Shown: in pieces, positions 21,286 through 33,261 of the stretch | Position numbering within the stretch: the first letter of the stretch is position 1 | How the letters are laid out: each line of letters starts with the position of its first letter | Origin: Pochonia chlamydosporia 170 | Lineage: Eukaryota; Ascomycota; Sordariomycetes; Hypocreales; Clavicipitaceae | Reading direction: 5' to 3' | Length of the DNA: 64,000 nt | Assembly: GCF_001653235.2 (NCBI RefSeq) | Contig: NW_019154045.1 | Location: 186,001 to 250,000 of the forward strand | Translations under genes and position numbers: made by a program | Notes under the pieces: model-generated | Seen by the model: only the letters and a program-made list of their open reading frames with translations | What the model was told of the DNA's origin: nothing | Database searches by the model: none

Positions 21286-24129
21286 CTACACCTCGGCGGC
21301 TCTCAGATTGGTGCTTTTCTTCTTGCCAAACAGCGTCCCTCTGCGTGATACCCCCGATTCAACCTCCGTCATATTGCCGGTGAGGTCCGTCTTTTCGCGG
21401 CGAAGCTTCTCTTCTCGTTCTTGCCTCGCCTTCTCGCGTCTCTCAAGTCGACGTTCGTCAATGGCACCCTGGCTAAGGTGGCCGAATCCGTTTCGACGCT
21501 TGAAGCACGCTTCCATGAGTGCATTGGCATCCAGCATTCGCCGTGGAATTGCCTGCACGACGCCAAACATTTCCATTGGATCCTTGACAGCCTTGATTTC
21601 GCTCTCGCCACTCTTGAAAATTGCCAACGCAATGCGGAAGAGCGTCTTTGAACCTTCATAGAAGAAAACGTCCCAAACTCTGAGCGTGGTCTCAATCGGC
21701 AATGTGCCAATATAACAGCTCATGAACCAGGCTGTCATGCACAGCGTAATCGGCGGCAGGCGTTCTGTAGACAGCCCCTGCTGCTCGCGGCGTCGTAAGA
21801 TAGGTCTGGCTTTGCGGACAGACTTGCTAGTATTGGGCCTGCCAGAGGGCAGGTTCTCCAGTTCGCCACCAATCTTGTCCCATACCGTCGGCATTGTATC
21901 GCGCAGCTCCGTCATGAGCACACCCAAGTCTACCTTTGAGCCTTCGAGACTCATGTCGTGTGTTCCTGGAAGATATATTATGGTAATTACATTCAGCAAC
22001 CAGAAACACTGCTCCTCCGTCTCCACGAAAAGCAGCAGCAGTCCCGCTAGGAAATTTAAGCTCTGGCAATAGCCGATCCGCGGATTGTAGACGGAAAAAG
22101 CGTGCAAAACACGGCGGAGGGATGTAATGATTGGTGGTTCATTCGGTGCTGCTGCTGGCGGTCCCGGGGTGTTGTCGTCGCCAGAAGATGCCGGCATTGT
22201 CGACTGGCTGGTCCGCTCGCTGTTCGGGACGGACTCAACATTGGCTGATGGTTTGAATTGAATGTTATCTGGGAACGTCCGATGCAGATCCCTCTCAATT
22301 GCTTCAATGTCCACCTGTTTGGCTGGCTTGTACAATAGTTTTTCGTATAAACCGGAGTGCTTTGCTAAGATTGCAGGCCCACCAGCGTAGTAAAACCACG
22401 CAGCTCCGCGCCAGTCTGGTGGTATTCCCTTCCGCACGAAACGCTTCGTCTTCGCGTTGGGGGATGGAAATCGTATAGGTCGATCGGTCATCAAGGCACA
22501 GTCCTTGAGATACGATACCCACTTTCGCCGTCTTCGAGCCAGATACACGGAATATTCTTTGTTCCAAGAATCATACTGGTCTCTGGTAATGGATTGATTG
22601 GCCTTCTTGAAGCCATAGCGATCACGCGAGCCAGGATCCTCTGGCTCGATTGGCATCGAGTTGCCTATTGATGGTACGGGACTAGGAGCCGGCTGTGGGG
22701 CACTGGGACTGGGTGCTGCTGGGGATGGTGACCTGGTAGAGGGAGAAGTAATAGGATTTTGAACCTCCTTGGTAGCTGCAGGGTCTGAGGTAATTGATGG
22801 CTCAGAATCCAGTGATTTGGCCGAGTCTCGTTTTTCGGCCATGTCCATATCCGTCTTGCCTGCAATCGCAGCCACAGAAGCTTTGAAAGCTGCACTGGTG
22901 AAGATTAGTCTCGATTGACGAATTTCGGCATCCAATGTAGAACGCGCCGTTGGTGCTGGCGGCGCGAGGCGTGTGTCAGCAATAGGAGTAACCATCGGAA
23001 CAGTTGGTACAGCGGGAGCTGTTCGAACGTCCGGCTCGGATATGGCAGTCATCGGTCTTGAGTCAAGGTTGCCTTCGCTCTCGTGGTCATCAAAGTCACT
23101 TTCGTTTTCATCCTCGTCGTCCGCAAAGCCCTTTTCGTACATGCCCATAACATCTTCCAAACTAGGCTCGTCAGGATTATCGAGTGAGGTGACAGAGCTG
23201 TCTTTTGTAAGAACACTGCTGCGTTCTGTAACAGCAGTGCCAGGGGTTGTTGAGGCAGTGAGCTGGGATCTGAAACTCGACCGCAATTCATCCCCGCTCA
23301 TCCATGGTGCAGGCCCACCAGGACCTGGGCTTGCCAGCGGCGTTGAAACGGTATACTCGGGGCGACCGGGAGGGATTGGCGTCCGAGCGGATGCAAGAGC
23401 GGGTGGTCCAGTGACATTTCTGGTACGATGAGTTCTTGGCTCAATCAACTCTCCATTGGTGTACGGTATCGGCGAAGCATAAGTGGATGACGATTTGACA
23501 GACGAGGCGGAAGGACGCCTGGATCGTTGCCATGGCGGTGTTTGTGGTAACGAGTTGGTAATATCGAGCAAGCGGTCAGTGGGATTTGGCAGGTTAGCCA
23601 TTCGCGGCCTGACCGGGTCTGGGCTATGAAGGCCATCGGGTGGTCCAGTCTGACGCATGCTTTGTTTTCGGGGTCTTGAAAAATTCTCAATTGCTGGGGC
23701 GCCATCTGCGGAACGCATTTCTGCCAAGGAGGTTTTCGTCCTAACCGACCGAGAGGGTGACTCGTTTCGGGGCTCTGGCGTGCCTGTCCTCAGACTGCGA
23801 GGGCTTTGCAAAGGGGGAGATGCAACAGATCCGACCAGAGGGGGGAACGGTTGGGCTGCTGTAGAGTCGGGTTGCACAGTTGGTGATTGTCTGGATCCAG
23901 GGGTTGGACTCTGATTTAACAAATGTGGCCCATGAGAAAGCGAATCCCATCGCGGGGAGACGGGTAACGAGGGTATATCGGGTACTTGAGGCACCTTCTC
24001 TTCGACAGGTGTTTCGATATTAAGTGGTTTGATTCGAGAGGCGTACAATGAATATTTTCGATTGCGTATAGTACGTTGAGACGCCATTGGCCCTTCTTCA
24101 TCGGGTTGAGGCACTGCCATGGCGTCCAT
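21286..24129 (-). CDS. TBC-domain Rab GTPase-activating protein
   Basis: A single exon of 947 residues. Residues 1-500 are disordered, rich in Ser/Pro. The TBC domain spans about 567-870 and carries its key motifs: GIPPDWRGAAW at 568-578, the arginine finger in IERDLHRTFP (R617) and the glutamine finger in YCQSLN (Q689). A low-complexity insertion (about 626-668) separates the arginine-finger and glutamine-finger motifs. A Lys/Arg/Glu-rich coiled segment follows the domain. TBC proteins speed GTP hydrolysis on Rab GTPases in membrane traffic; the Rab target is unknown. A second ATG at codon 15 (MASQRTIRN) is an alternative start. Both catalytic fingers are present, so activity is expected. 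Confidence 0.92.
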   Translation of the reverse strand: MDAMAVPQPDEEGPMASQRTIRNRKYSLYASRIKPLNIETPVEEKVPQVPDIPSLPVSPRWDSLSHGPHLLNQSPTPGSRQSPTVQPDSTAAQPFPPLVGSVASPPLQSPRSLRTGTPEPRNESPSRSVRTKTSLAEMRSADGAPAIENFSRPRKQSMRQTGPPDGLHSPDPVRPRMANLPNPTDRLLDITNSLPQTPPWQRSRRPSASSVKSSSTYASPIPYTNGELIEPRTHRTRNVTGPPALASARTPIPPGRPEYTVSTPLASPGPGGPAPWMSGDELRSSFRSQLTASTTPGTAVTERSSVLTKDSSVTSLDNPDEPSLEDVMGMYEKGFADDEDENESDFDDHESEGNLDSRPMTAISEPDVRTAPAVPTVPMVTPIADTRLAPPAPTARSTLDAEIRQSRLIFTSAAFKASVAAIAGKTDMDMAEKRDSAKSLDSEPSITSDPAATKEVQNPITSPSTRSPSPAAPSPSAPQPAPSPVPSIGNSMPIEPEDPGSRDRYGFKKANQSITRDQYDSWNKEYSVYLARRRRKWVSYLKDCALMTDRPIRFPSPNAKTKRFVRKGIPPDWRGAAWFYYAGGPAILAKHSGLYEKLLYKPAKQVDIEAIERDLHRTFPDNIQFKPSANVESVPNSERTSQSTMPASSGDDNTPGPPAAAPNEPPIITSLRRVLHAFSVYNPRIGYCQSLNFLAGLLLLFVETEEQCFWLLNVITIIYLPGTHDMSLEGSKVDLGVLMTELRDTMPTVWDKIGGELENLPSGRPNTSKSVRKARPILRRREQQGLSTERLPPITLCMTAWFMSCYIGTLPIETTLRVWDVFFYEGSKTLFRIALAIFKSGESEIKAVKDPMEMFGVVQAIPRRMLDANALMEACFKRRNGFGHLSQGAIDERRLERREKARQEREEKLRREKTDLTGNMTEVESGVSRRGTLFGKKKSTNLRAAEV

Positions 24130-25187
24130 TGTGCCGGCCCGAGGACCAGGGACAATGGCAGAGGCTCGCAGAGTCTCGGCAGATGAGTTTCGGGTTGTAG
24201 TATGTTTTAAGGATTCTTCGGGCAGCTAAATCCCGATGTGACGATTGGTTTGGGATCCAACAGCGGCAGCAATCGATCGAAGTTGCATAGATGCAAGGCT
24301 TGCATAACAAGCAGGGGAGAAATGAGACGGAATCCACTGTTTAGCATCCAAATATTGAAGCTTCAATACCTAAGTATGCAATTTTGCCATGGTCGGAAGG
24401 GCTGTTCGTTGGGTCGCTGGATAGAAGCTGTTCAGAACTGCTCAGCGGTCCTTTTTGTGACAGAGTGGAATATTATCTCGTGGACTTCAATCTTCGAAAA
24501 TCGTATCAAACGAGAGATACGGCGGAAAGATGCAGTCGATCGAAATAGCGTTGGGTATCTATCGAGCTCACGCAGGTTGTGTCGTGCAGCCTGCAGAATC
24601 GGGAAGGAGTGAGATGCTAGATTTTTCTTCTCGCTTGGCACTCGTGAAGGATAGGATTCTAAATTGCAAAAAGGAAGGAGAGACGAGAGCTTTCCAACTG
24701 TACGCGTGATCCAACGTTGCGTCCAGCAAACCAACAGAGAAACAACAGAGAAGGAGTGACACAGGCCAGAACAACAGCGATGAGTTGCAAGTCGGTATCG
24801 AGCCGGATAGAATTTGGGCGTATTAACTTCGTTGGGCAACGGTTCGTCGAGATTGGTCTAACGTTTGGCGGCCAAGACGAACCGTCATGCAGACTACCTA
24901 GGTATGTTGGTTGGATAGACGCACTCCGCAGTTTGGTAATTCAGAGGCTCCGAAAGACACCTAACAAGATACTTGTTGGCACAGAATTGAGAAAAGCGTC
25001 TGCTGTGGCAGTCGGTAGGGAGGATGTCGCTCGCGCGTTGTGATTATTTTGAATTGCGAAAGTGGTCGTCGTAGTTGTGTTCTGCCGAGCTGGTGGGCGT
25101 CATGGACTTTTTTTTTTTCTCAGGAGCCGAAACGTCACGCGGTGTGCGGCACTGGAATGCCAGCTCAAGACAATGAACCACACCAAA

Positions 25188-26213
25188 CCAGACGAGACTG
25201 CACCAGTCACAACAACAGCAAAGGCTCCAACCAGTGTGTTGTTAATGGCAGAGATGCTTGAGCCATGGGGCAATTGCTTGTCACCAGACGAGAGGCAGCC
25301 AGAGATTGGATGCCAGTGCACACAGCTCGATGGCAAACGAACAAGGAGAGGAGAAGATTTTGTGGTCGGGTCGAGTCGAGTGGTGCATTAGTGAATGCAA
25401 GAGACGATGGCAATCCCGTCCATGCCCACTCGATGTTCAGCTCTCAATCAAGACCGACCAGACTGCAAATCGCAAGAACCAACTTGATTTTACAGCACCA
25501 GATCAGACTCACACAGCTGAGAGATGGGGAAATGGAGAAGGCAAAATTCACGATTCGAGCACTCAAGAGCGGCAACCAACCCAAACGAACCATGCCAGAG
25601 GCACGGATATGGACGATGCTTGGACTAATTAACATTGCTTTGGGCCCGAGCCAGGACAGGGGGGGTCGGTACAGGGGCCATGACCATGACCAGCGGATGA
25701 TGATTGAGGATTGATGTCTTGAGGAAGCACCAAATGGAAGCGTGGATTTCGCAACTGTGGATTGCATGGATACCACCATACATGGATCCCGCGGCACACC
25801 AAGCTGACTCTGGTCCTGTGTCCTGTGCCTGGTTGACCAGATGTTTCTGTTTCTGTTTTCTGTTTCTGTTCGCGACTCTGCAGAGTGCGCGGGTTGGAGG
25901 TATTGGATAGAGTACGGAGCCCCAGACCAAGTGTATGGAGTCTGGTCGAGTCTGGCACGGAGAATGCCCAAGAAGAAAAAAAGTAACAACACAAGCAGCT
26001 ATCAACAAAGCCGCACCCACTCACGACCACTCAGCTATCCTGAATGTCAGATCCCTAGCGAGAAGCAAAAAAGCCTGCGGATGCCACCAGACTTCGAAAC
26101 GACGGCCATGGGTGCAAAAGAAACCATGGATGCATCAATGGATTAGCGACAATAGTCCACGCCCTGCAGGATCACCAGACAGATTACTCCGTACCAGACA
26201 GACCACACCAGAC
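25188..26213. repeat. Cluster of CCAGAC/GTCTGG hexamers
   Basis: Ten copies in 1026 bp, counted by eye: CCAGAC at 25188, 25284, 25458, 25922, 26087, 26175, 26194 and 26208, and GTCTGG at 25940 and 25950. Fewer than one copy would be expected by chance in this length. Confidence 0.75.
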
Positions 26214-28280
26214 ATGATTCTTCCAAATGCACAGAACAAACTTGACTTGACTGGGGTGCACATCGATTCAATCTCGCGTCAACTGGTGAATTTGGTGCCT
26301 GAATGAGCGCAGGGGTGGTGGCGTAGAGAGAGTACCGGCGACTTCGCTGTACTTCCCCGCAAAGTTCCAGTATCCTCTACAGCTCAAGCCCTGTCGCGCT
26401 AGAGCCGCGGCCGTAGCCCGATCGCGCCGCGTGCAGAACCAAAGAAGCAGGCACGGCCCAGAATTTTTGTTTGTCTCGTGGTTCCGTCGCCGCGGTTGAG
26501 CCAGGGCCGATGTCGAAGTGGGCGACGACGAATTATTGCGAGGCAGGAGCCCCCCCGGACGGAACAGGGCAGCCCACGCAGACTGGCAGGGCCAGTGGAA
26601 GTGGCAGGGACGGAACCAAGTTGAGACTCTGGACCATCAAATTCAATGTTCATGTTGACCATTGCCCTGAGCCTCTCACCTGAGCAGGCCGAGTGCCTGG
26701 CCCCAGTCCCCATCAACCCGGGAAGCTGGTCAACTGGAACCAGGGTGAGTTAGCCTGGCGCGTCACTTGCAATATCCCATCCCTGGCCCAAACTGGACCG
26801 ACAGCTGACAAAATCTGACCAGCAACTGGCAGACACCTGGTGGGCAAAAGGCAGGAGCAAGCATCAAAATGCATGGGGACATGGAGGAAAATGAGCTGTG
26901 GAGAGCTCCGAAGCCACAGAAATCAACTTCATGTTGCCTTCGTCCGCAATTGGAATGCTTCTTCTTCTCCTTCTTCCCCGTACTCCACACAATATACGCT
27001 CGCCGGTCAAACCGGACGCTCATATGCGCCGCAACGTCAACGGAAGACCGCTCATGCACGCATCGGTGTTATTTCGACGGCTGGTCTTGTGGGAGCCGTT
27101 CTTCTGTTTTGGCACCAGAGGCCCTCGATCTTGTCCACCACCAGTAGCCCACACTCCAGACTTAATACACGGTTGATCGATTACCTTGACTGTCTTTTTG
27201 ATGGTGTTTTGACTTTTACACCCCACTGCAGGCGAGCATCTGCTCCCCACTCGTCTATCAAAGATTCGGTCATGTACACACTTGCAACAGTTTCAACACG
27301 CGTATCTGGTGCTTGGCATGCGGCTCCTGGAAAAGATCGACAGCAAAGTCTGCCGAGTGCCATGCACTCCGTCGCCCTGCATTCAACATCGCAGGAAGAA
27401 CTTCTGTCCTTAGATCCACCATCACAATAACGCTTGGAGCATCTGACAGATCAATTCTTGTTCCTAATGCGTCAATCAGATAACGCGTTTCGCCATAAAA
27501 TCGACTCAACTAGGCAAGGACACCCCGCCATCAGAAACATTGTGACTACATAACTCAGTGCGCCCTGTTCAGCAGAACCAGATTCTTTGCTCTTCCAAGC
27601 TAACGAATGGCTGCTCTGCCTCTGTTGATCCCTGCAATCCTCCAACGAAATTAACGTCTGTGAGTGCGGCACCCACCGAGTGGGCCGCTTGGGAAAGTAC
27701 GCGTTTCTCCTTGATAAGTGTTTGTTTTCTTTGTTCGTTTTCGAGGAACCATGAAAGTTTGCTTGTGCAGGCATTCGTTTATCAAAGGTTCGTGGTGGGC
27801 TGTCACAGCATCGAAAATGTGGTGTGCGTCAAGACTTACAACCGCTTAAGGAGAAATGATATCATGCTCCTCCTCCACCAAGCGCCAGGGGCTGCACTTT
27901 TGCTCTATACGCAATGTGAGTGTCCCTGGTGCACAATCGTGTGACATCCAAAAAGAAATTATTTCGGTTTAGGGCCAAAAAGAAATGACTTCACAGCAGT
28001 ATACGTTGCCTAACTAGCAGCTTCGGCAATAAGCTTTAACTCTGCTAAAGGGCCTTTTCTTTTACTAGTGGCTTATCTACCTCATATACGGGGTACAAAC
28101 GCTTCGGAACACATCCCCGACAGTTGAGACTTTGCACTACTGGCAGCCTCATGGCTCTCTCATTTGGTGAAACGTTTTGTTTGTTACTACTAGGTATTTC
28201 ACTAAGCAAACTACAGGAACAGAGGAGTACTATCATCAAGTACCCGTTCCAGTAGCCCACATCAAATTTGATATCCTGCG

Positions 28281-28306
28281 ACAACAACAACAACAACAAT
28301 AATAAT
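28281..28306. repeat. CAA/ATA microsatellite
   Basis: ACA triplet repeat passing into AAT triplets in non-coding DNA. Confidence 0.85.
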
Positions 28307-29922
28307 CGCGTCAGATCTACAGCCCCGTATGGCCTTTGTCTGGTCTGGGCCTGTCGAAAGTCGGGTTGTTTCGACGCCACGATAGGAATTATGCCCTGTG
28401 CGTTCCAATCCTCTCGAGCAAGCGGCATCGTTATTATCGTTTCCTTCAGTCTTGCCCAATAGATGCAAGTCGTGCCATTCGCCGCATTGTCTTGCGATCT
28501 TTACAATGCCTTCGCCACAATGATCTCCAAATAAGACTTCACTGTGGGCATCATCGTAAACCCAACAAAACATATGCAAGGCACGGACAACGTTGGCGCC
28601 ACCAAGACGGACTGTAGTGGTGAGCCAAATGATAGCATGCGTCAAAATATGCACGACAAAGCTCAGGCGTCCCCATATCTTGTCACAATAACAAAAAGGG
28701 GACAATGGAAGATGTCACGGGGCAGATTTTATTCGGAAAAGAGTATCACTACGCTTCTCGACATTTCGAGGTTAGTCAAGAGCTGATGCGCTGCCTGGAG
28801 AGCGGACGATACCAACCTGGAGTCATATCGGAGTCGCCCGCATTTGCCTGGTCCATTTCCGTCCCCATTCTCCACCACTGGCTGAATCTCTCCCTAGTTC
28901 CAGATCGACGTCGGACTCGTTTCTTTTGTCTGGCTTCTCAGCTCATCAAGGAGTGAAATCGTATTTTTTTTTTGTGCCAACTCAGCAATTGTCCAGGTGT
29001 TGCATACTTTGCTCCACGAGTCTCGGTGTATCCCACGTATCACATCAATCCCGAATGTATCCGTCACTACACGTCGTGACGAGTTACAACACCACCATAA
29101 CAGGACAATCTTCTCAGGCAATATTAGGTTACAAGTTCAAAATTGGAATTTCCGGTGCATTGACAGATACCATTTCTCAACTCCTCTACGCTTGGAGCGG
29201 TCCTGCCCCAAGGACGAAGCACCCTTGTTGCAAATGACCAAGTTGGTTAGCTACTACGAGAACCCCATGTCCGTGACCTCAATGCAAGGCATAGCTTGTC
29301 GTGCCACGATGGACTCGGGTGTATGCAAGGTGAAGGAGAAACAAGAGTACATGTGCATGAACCGTTCTTTATCGTGCCTCAAGCGTAGATGATGCAGCTG
29401 AATGTTGACCGAAGCTCCTTGCATCGAGGGGCAGAACGTGCAAGCATGCATTTGGCTCAGGATGTTTTGCAGTCAATGAGAGACAGTAAGTTCTAGCTCT
29501 TGCTATGTTCTGGACTTGATTGATCTGAAATTGCTTCTAAAAGCTAGCACTTTCTCCTATGACTTTGTGGAAGCGCGGCTAGTGTTTTCCAAATGGGGGG
29601 CATATATGCTCAAAGACGCTTACCACCCTCATGGCGCGAAAACGATGATGTAGCTCCGATCGTTATCATTGTCTGCCCTGTCACACCTGTTCTTGCACTT
29701 TTACCCTGCATGTTTTTCTCTAGCACAGCTTTTTGGTCGGCATAACGCCATTCATCATACAGTATGCATGCACTCGACGTATGACTAATGGTTTGTTACA
29801 GGTTAGCTAGACCCTTCAGCATCAATATGGTTATGCAACTTAGAATGTCGACCGAGACATCTTGAGTGCCGTTGTGCCGCCCTTCCGCTATCTGAATATC
29901 CGAGCTTGAATCAACATAGACC

Positions 29923-30735
29923 ATGGAGGCAACAATTGGCAATGTTGCCGTGATCCGGGATCGTGAATTGCTGAAGCTCGAGGTCGATGCAATTTTTGGG
30001 CTATCATCTCACCAGGCAGAGAACCCACAAACACCTCCAAATCTAAACTGTGACGACCTGCACGCAGTAGTTATTTGGTCTGAGCATGCGCATTTTGTGG
30101 CAGGCAGCCCGGCACTTTCCTCTGACCACAGACATATCCTGAATGGCGAAGTTTCAACAGAGCCATTTGCCCCGGGTATACCACCGAAAGCTATGAGGCA
30201 TCTAGGTGACATGCTTGGATTGTCACCACCGACGATAAGTGGTGGACCTACATATGTTGTGCCGAGCAACTTACATCACCCGACATCACCAGCCATTGAC
30301 GGCTCATTCCTGTTTGTTATCTCATCTGGTTCAGACGATGGTTCCCTTGTCGCCCAGAAGAAGTTACAGCGACCTCCCGTTTGGGAGCTGGATGAGTGGA
30401 AAGCCCTCACAGAGGGTCGCCTCGGTCCCTGGGCAATGGCTATTCATCGCCCAAGCCAGGCCGTTGAGGAAGATGGTATTGCCAGCCTTGAACCAGTTTG
30501 CATTTGCTTCTCGGCAAGGCGTACTACTAAAGCAGCCGAAGCTGGGGTTTGGACCCGAGAAGACCACCGAGGCAGAAGACTAGCCCCGACTGTTGTGGCA
30601 ACATGGGCCTCTGAAGAGCGGTTGCAGAAGGAGATCCTGTTCTACAGCACGAGTAAGGATAACATAGCCTCTCAATCTGTGGCACGACAACTAGGGTTGC
30701 GACCGTTGGGGTGGCTATGGAAACTTCATGTGTAG
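29923..30735 (+). CDS. GNAT-like N-acetyltransferase fold protein
   Basis: A single exon of 270 residues, ATG in good context (GACCATGG). The C-terminal half resembles the acetyl-CoA part of the GNAT fold: VCICFSARRTTKAAEAGVWT forms beta 4, EDHRGRRLAPTVVATWA matches the RGxGxA-like loop and helix 3, and the end LFYSTSKDNIASQSVARQLG is the usual terminal N-x-x-S-x-x-x-A-x-x-L-G segment. The pyrophosphate loop is degenerate (HRGRRLA), as in many fungal members. GNAT enzymes transfer acetyl from acetyl-CoA to amines; the substrate is unknown. The N-terminal half is less typical and its role is not visible. Neighbours give no pathway hint. Confidence 0.72.
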   Translation: MEATIGNVAVIRDRELLKLEVDAIFGLSSHQAENPQTPPNLNCDDLHAVVIWSEHAHFVAGSPALSSDHRHILNGEVSTEPFAPGIPPKAMRHLGDMLGLSPPTISGGPTYVVPSNLHHPTSPAIDGSFLFVISSGSDDGSLVAQKKLQRPPVWELDEWKALTEGRLGPWAMAIHRPSQAVEEDGIASLEPVCICFSARRTTKAAEAGVWTREDHRGRRLAPTVVATWASEERLQKEILFYSTSKDNIASQSVARQLGLRPLGWLWKLHV

Positions 30736-31548
30736 AAGCCACGAGTTGCTTCGGTGCCTGTCCAATTGACAAACACATCTTCGCTTTGCCCTCTGCAAAT
30801 GTGCTGTTCCCGGACATCGGAGATGACAAGTCGGGTTCCATTTAGCAGCCCTAGCTCGGCAGGTATTGATCAATTGGTCCTCGAAGTTGGTCGTTACGCG
30901 ATCTGGAGGGAGTTCGACAGGGTTTGTTGCTGGGCTGATTGCGTCGTTTCATTTTCCGGGACGGCCCGATGTGACAGTGAGGGGAGGATAGCAGAGCCGG
31001 TTTCGTGGTCCGGCTCTGGCTGTGCCCTGATGATGGTGATGGACTGGTCGTGGCACATGGCTAAATGGCTTCGAATTGCGGTTGCAAAGCGTCTGGTTTG
31101 TGAGGAACAGCCCTTGCGCGTGGTGCCGCACGTACGCACCATGCACGACATTATGCGACATGCAACGTACTGGATACGGGTTCGCAGTGATACTGCACGA
31201 ATTCTCCGATTCGTCATACACATGGTTCAACACCAGACAAAATCATACATAGCCAGGGGACATGTGGTTGCCTGTGTGGCCGTTGACCCAAGGGACTCTT
31301 TTACAATAGCCAGTCTACAAATACATCAAACATCCCTCTTCTGAAGATGCTTCCATCTCGCAAACAAGGTAGGTTCCGCGACTTCATGTCTTTGCAGATT
31401 ACCGCGTCCCAGGTCCCGTTGTCGCATAGCACGGTGAAATGCTATTTGTAATTCATCACCGCCAGGATGACGAAGTATCGCGTAGGATGGAATCATCCGG
31501 CGACTACGGACAAGCAACTGAATGAATACCTGACACCAAAGAATGCAG
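30736..31548. other. Convergent intergenic region, 813 bp
   Basis: 3' flanks of the GNAT gene and the acidic protein gene. A 196-codon plus frame (30754-31344) was judged spurious because it has no domain and opposite frames are equally open. Confidence 0.45.
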
Positions 31549-32380
31549 CTATTCATCGCCTCCGGCCGCAACAGCCTCGGGTTCTGCCTCTACAGCGGTG
31601 GAGGGTGGCTCTGTTGCCTTGACAGGTTCTTTGGTGGGCGCATCGTCCTTGGCTTCTGGAGCTTCAGCTTCAGCCTCAGCATTCTTCTTTTCCGAGTCAT
31701 CACCGTTGGCAGTCTCGCCATTGGTGACTTCCTCGCCAGATGCTTCTGCTGTCTTGCGCTTCTTCACCGGTGGTTGTTCGTCTTTATCGTGCAGAAAATG
31801 TATTGTTAGAGTGGGTGCGCCGTTATTGCGATGAACGTGCTGGATGCACTTGATGATGTGGTACTTACCATTAGCGCCATTCTCTTTGGCGTGTGCAGCC
31901 TCATCGCCTTCGGCGGCATCGTTGGCATCAGCTTCAGCTTCTGCGTCTTCTTCTTCATCACCTTCTACTTCTTCATCGTCATCTTCCTCTTCTTCCTCTT
32001 CAGCATCGTCGTCCTCTTCCTCGTCTCCAGTGGAGACATACCTAGCACCAGACTGGTTAGCATGTGCGGTCCGATCTGGGTGTAAGTGGCAGATGCACCC
32101 ATACGAGCGCGCAAAACAATAATGTCATGCTCTGCAAGAGGAAATGAGAGCAAGGCAGCGGTTCATCCCAATTGATCCCAATTGAGCCTGCGTACGGATT
32201 TGGGAGAGATTCAATGACGAAAACAAGGGGGATAGGTCAGGGCTGCGCCGAGGGAACTGGGAGCCCAGCCATGGGTTTGGAAAGCAGCACTTACTCCTCT
32301 TCCTCCTCGCCATCATCTTCCTCGGGGAGAGAGACAAGCTCCTCCTCCTCCTCGTCCTGCTTTCTCTTTCGGGAAGACAT
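31549..32380 (-). CDS. Highly acidic nuclear-type protein, 163 residues, three exons
   Basis: Exons 32380-32295, 32041-31869 and 31781-31549 join in frame; introns are 253 and 87 nt (both GTAAGT). It begins MSSRKRKQDEEEEELVSLPE, continues with a long Asp/Glu stretch after EYVSTGD, and has a basic motif VKKRKT resembling a nuclear localisation signal before an Ala/Glu-rich tail. Composition fits a histone chaperone or other chromatin-associated acidic protein, but no specific domain is recognisable. The first intron is long for this window; an internal TTGCAG acceptor would lead straight to a stop codon, so the longer intron is preferred. Function is not assigned. Confidence 0.7.
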
Positions 32381-33150
32381 TGTGGTTTGGGAATAGGACA
32401 AGAAAACGACTACTTGGAAGACGCTCTTGAGGGTGTAAGTGGCTGCGTGTCGAGCAAATACAGGATGCCAATGGTAGAATTGGCAACCAAAAGGGCTAGG
32501 TGAACACGGTCCCTAGGCAAGACAGAGGTGAATAGAAGAGATGGAAAGGATGGAAAAGTTGGGAGGAGGGAGAAGCTACTTGTAGGTTTGGCTGCCACTG
32601 GTACACAGTACCTTGGCTACAACACCAAGAGCGAGGACCTGGCTTGAGGACTGGAGGGAGGAGGGAGGGGAGCAGGATGGGCGACTGGCTGGAGCAGCAT
32701 GGCAAGCAATGGAGCAATCAAGTCAGCGAGTGAGCAGCACGCAAGGCGAAGAGGTAGGGGGGTGTGATCAGGAGCTCCGCGTGTTGCTGTGGTCAAATGC
32801 TGCCGTTTCATTAACGCCACGCCCATGCCTTGTGTTGGAGTTGGAGCAAAGCAGTGCAGAGGCCCCAGAAACTCCGGGTCCCCAAGTCGCCAGACAGGCT
32901 AGGAAGCACAAACTGGACTTGGCTGGAGACTGGGAGCAGTACCACCAGGTGCAGCACCTGAAGTAGGGCAACGCAAGTACCTTGACGAGCGAGCTGCTGG
33001 TCCCGTACCTACACGGCTTTTCACATCGTTCCGAACTGCACATACATACTGTTTCTGGTGCTAGACCGAAACCAGCTCAGGTTCTTTGCGTCAGCCTCTG
33101 AGGGGTATGAGCTGTTGGTAGTCAGTGAGGGAAGGGGCGACGGTTGCCGA

Positions 33151-33183
33151 CTGTGTCTGTGTCTGTGTCTGTGTCTGTGTCTG
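33151..33183. repeat. CTGTGT microsatellite
   Basis: Five perfect CTGTGT units plus CTG in non-coding DNA. Confidence 0.9.
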
Positions 33184-33230
33184 ACATATTGGTCAGGATC
33201 GAGCACCAGCCTGGTGTTCATGTCCCTCCC

Positions 33231-33261
33231 GAGTCTTGAGTCTTGAGACTTGAGTCTTGAC
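33231..33261. repeat. GAGTCTT-type short tandem repeat
   Basis: Four imperfect GAGTCTT/GAGACTT units directly after one another, 48 bp downstream of the CTGTGT repeat. Confidence 0.75.

Larger units (their letters stand above)
24130..29922. other. Gene-poor interval, 5793 bp
   Basis: Upstream of the TBC gene and of the GNAT gene, with no supported coding sequence. Open frames of up to 196 codons (26840-27430) lack domains and normal composition. It contains a dense CCAGAC cluster (25188-26213), a short CAA/ATA microsatellite (28281-28306) and TTTCTG repeats near 25847-25870. Confidence 0.5.

Noticed and set aside
25444..25992. Minus frame of 182 codons within the CCAGAC-rich region
   Set aside because: Repetitive source DNA and three mutually overlapping frames of similar length; no domain.
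26840..27430. Plus frame of 196 codons
   Set aside because: Ser/His/Arg-rich without motif; nearby frames are equally open.
28705..28956. Plus frame of 83 codons starting MEDVTGQ
   Set aside because: Looks coding for its first 35 codons only, with no extension or splice that adds support.
30754..31344. Plus frame of 196 codons
   Set aside because: Lies in 3' flanking DNA of the GNAT gene and has no recognisable domain or splice partner.
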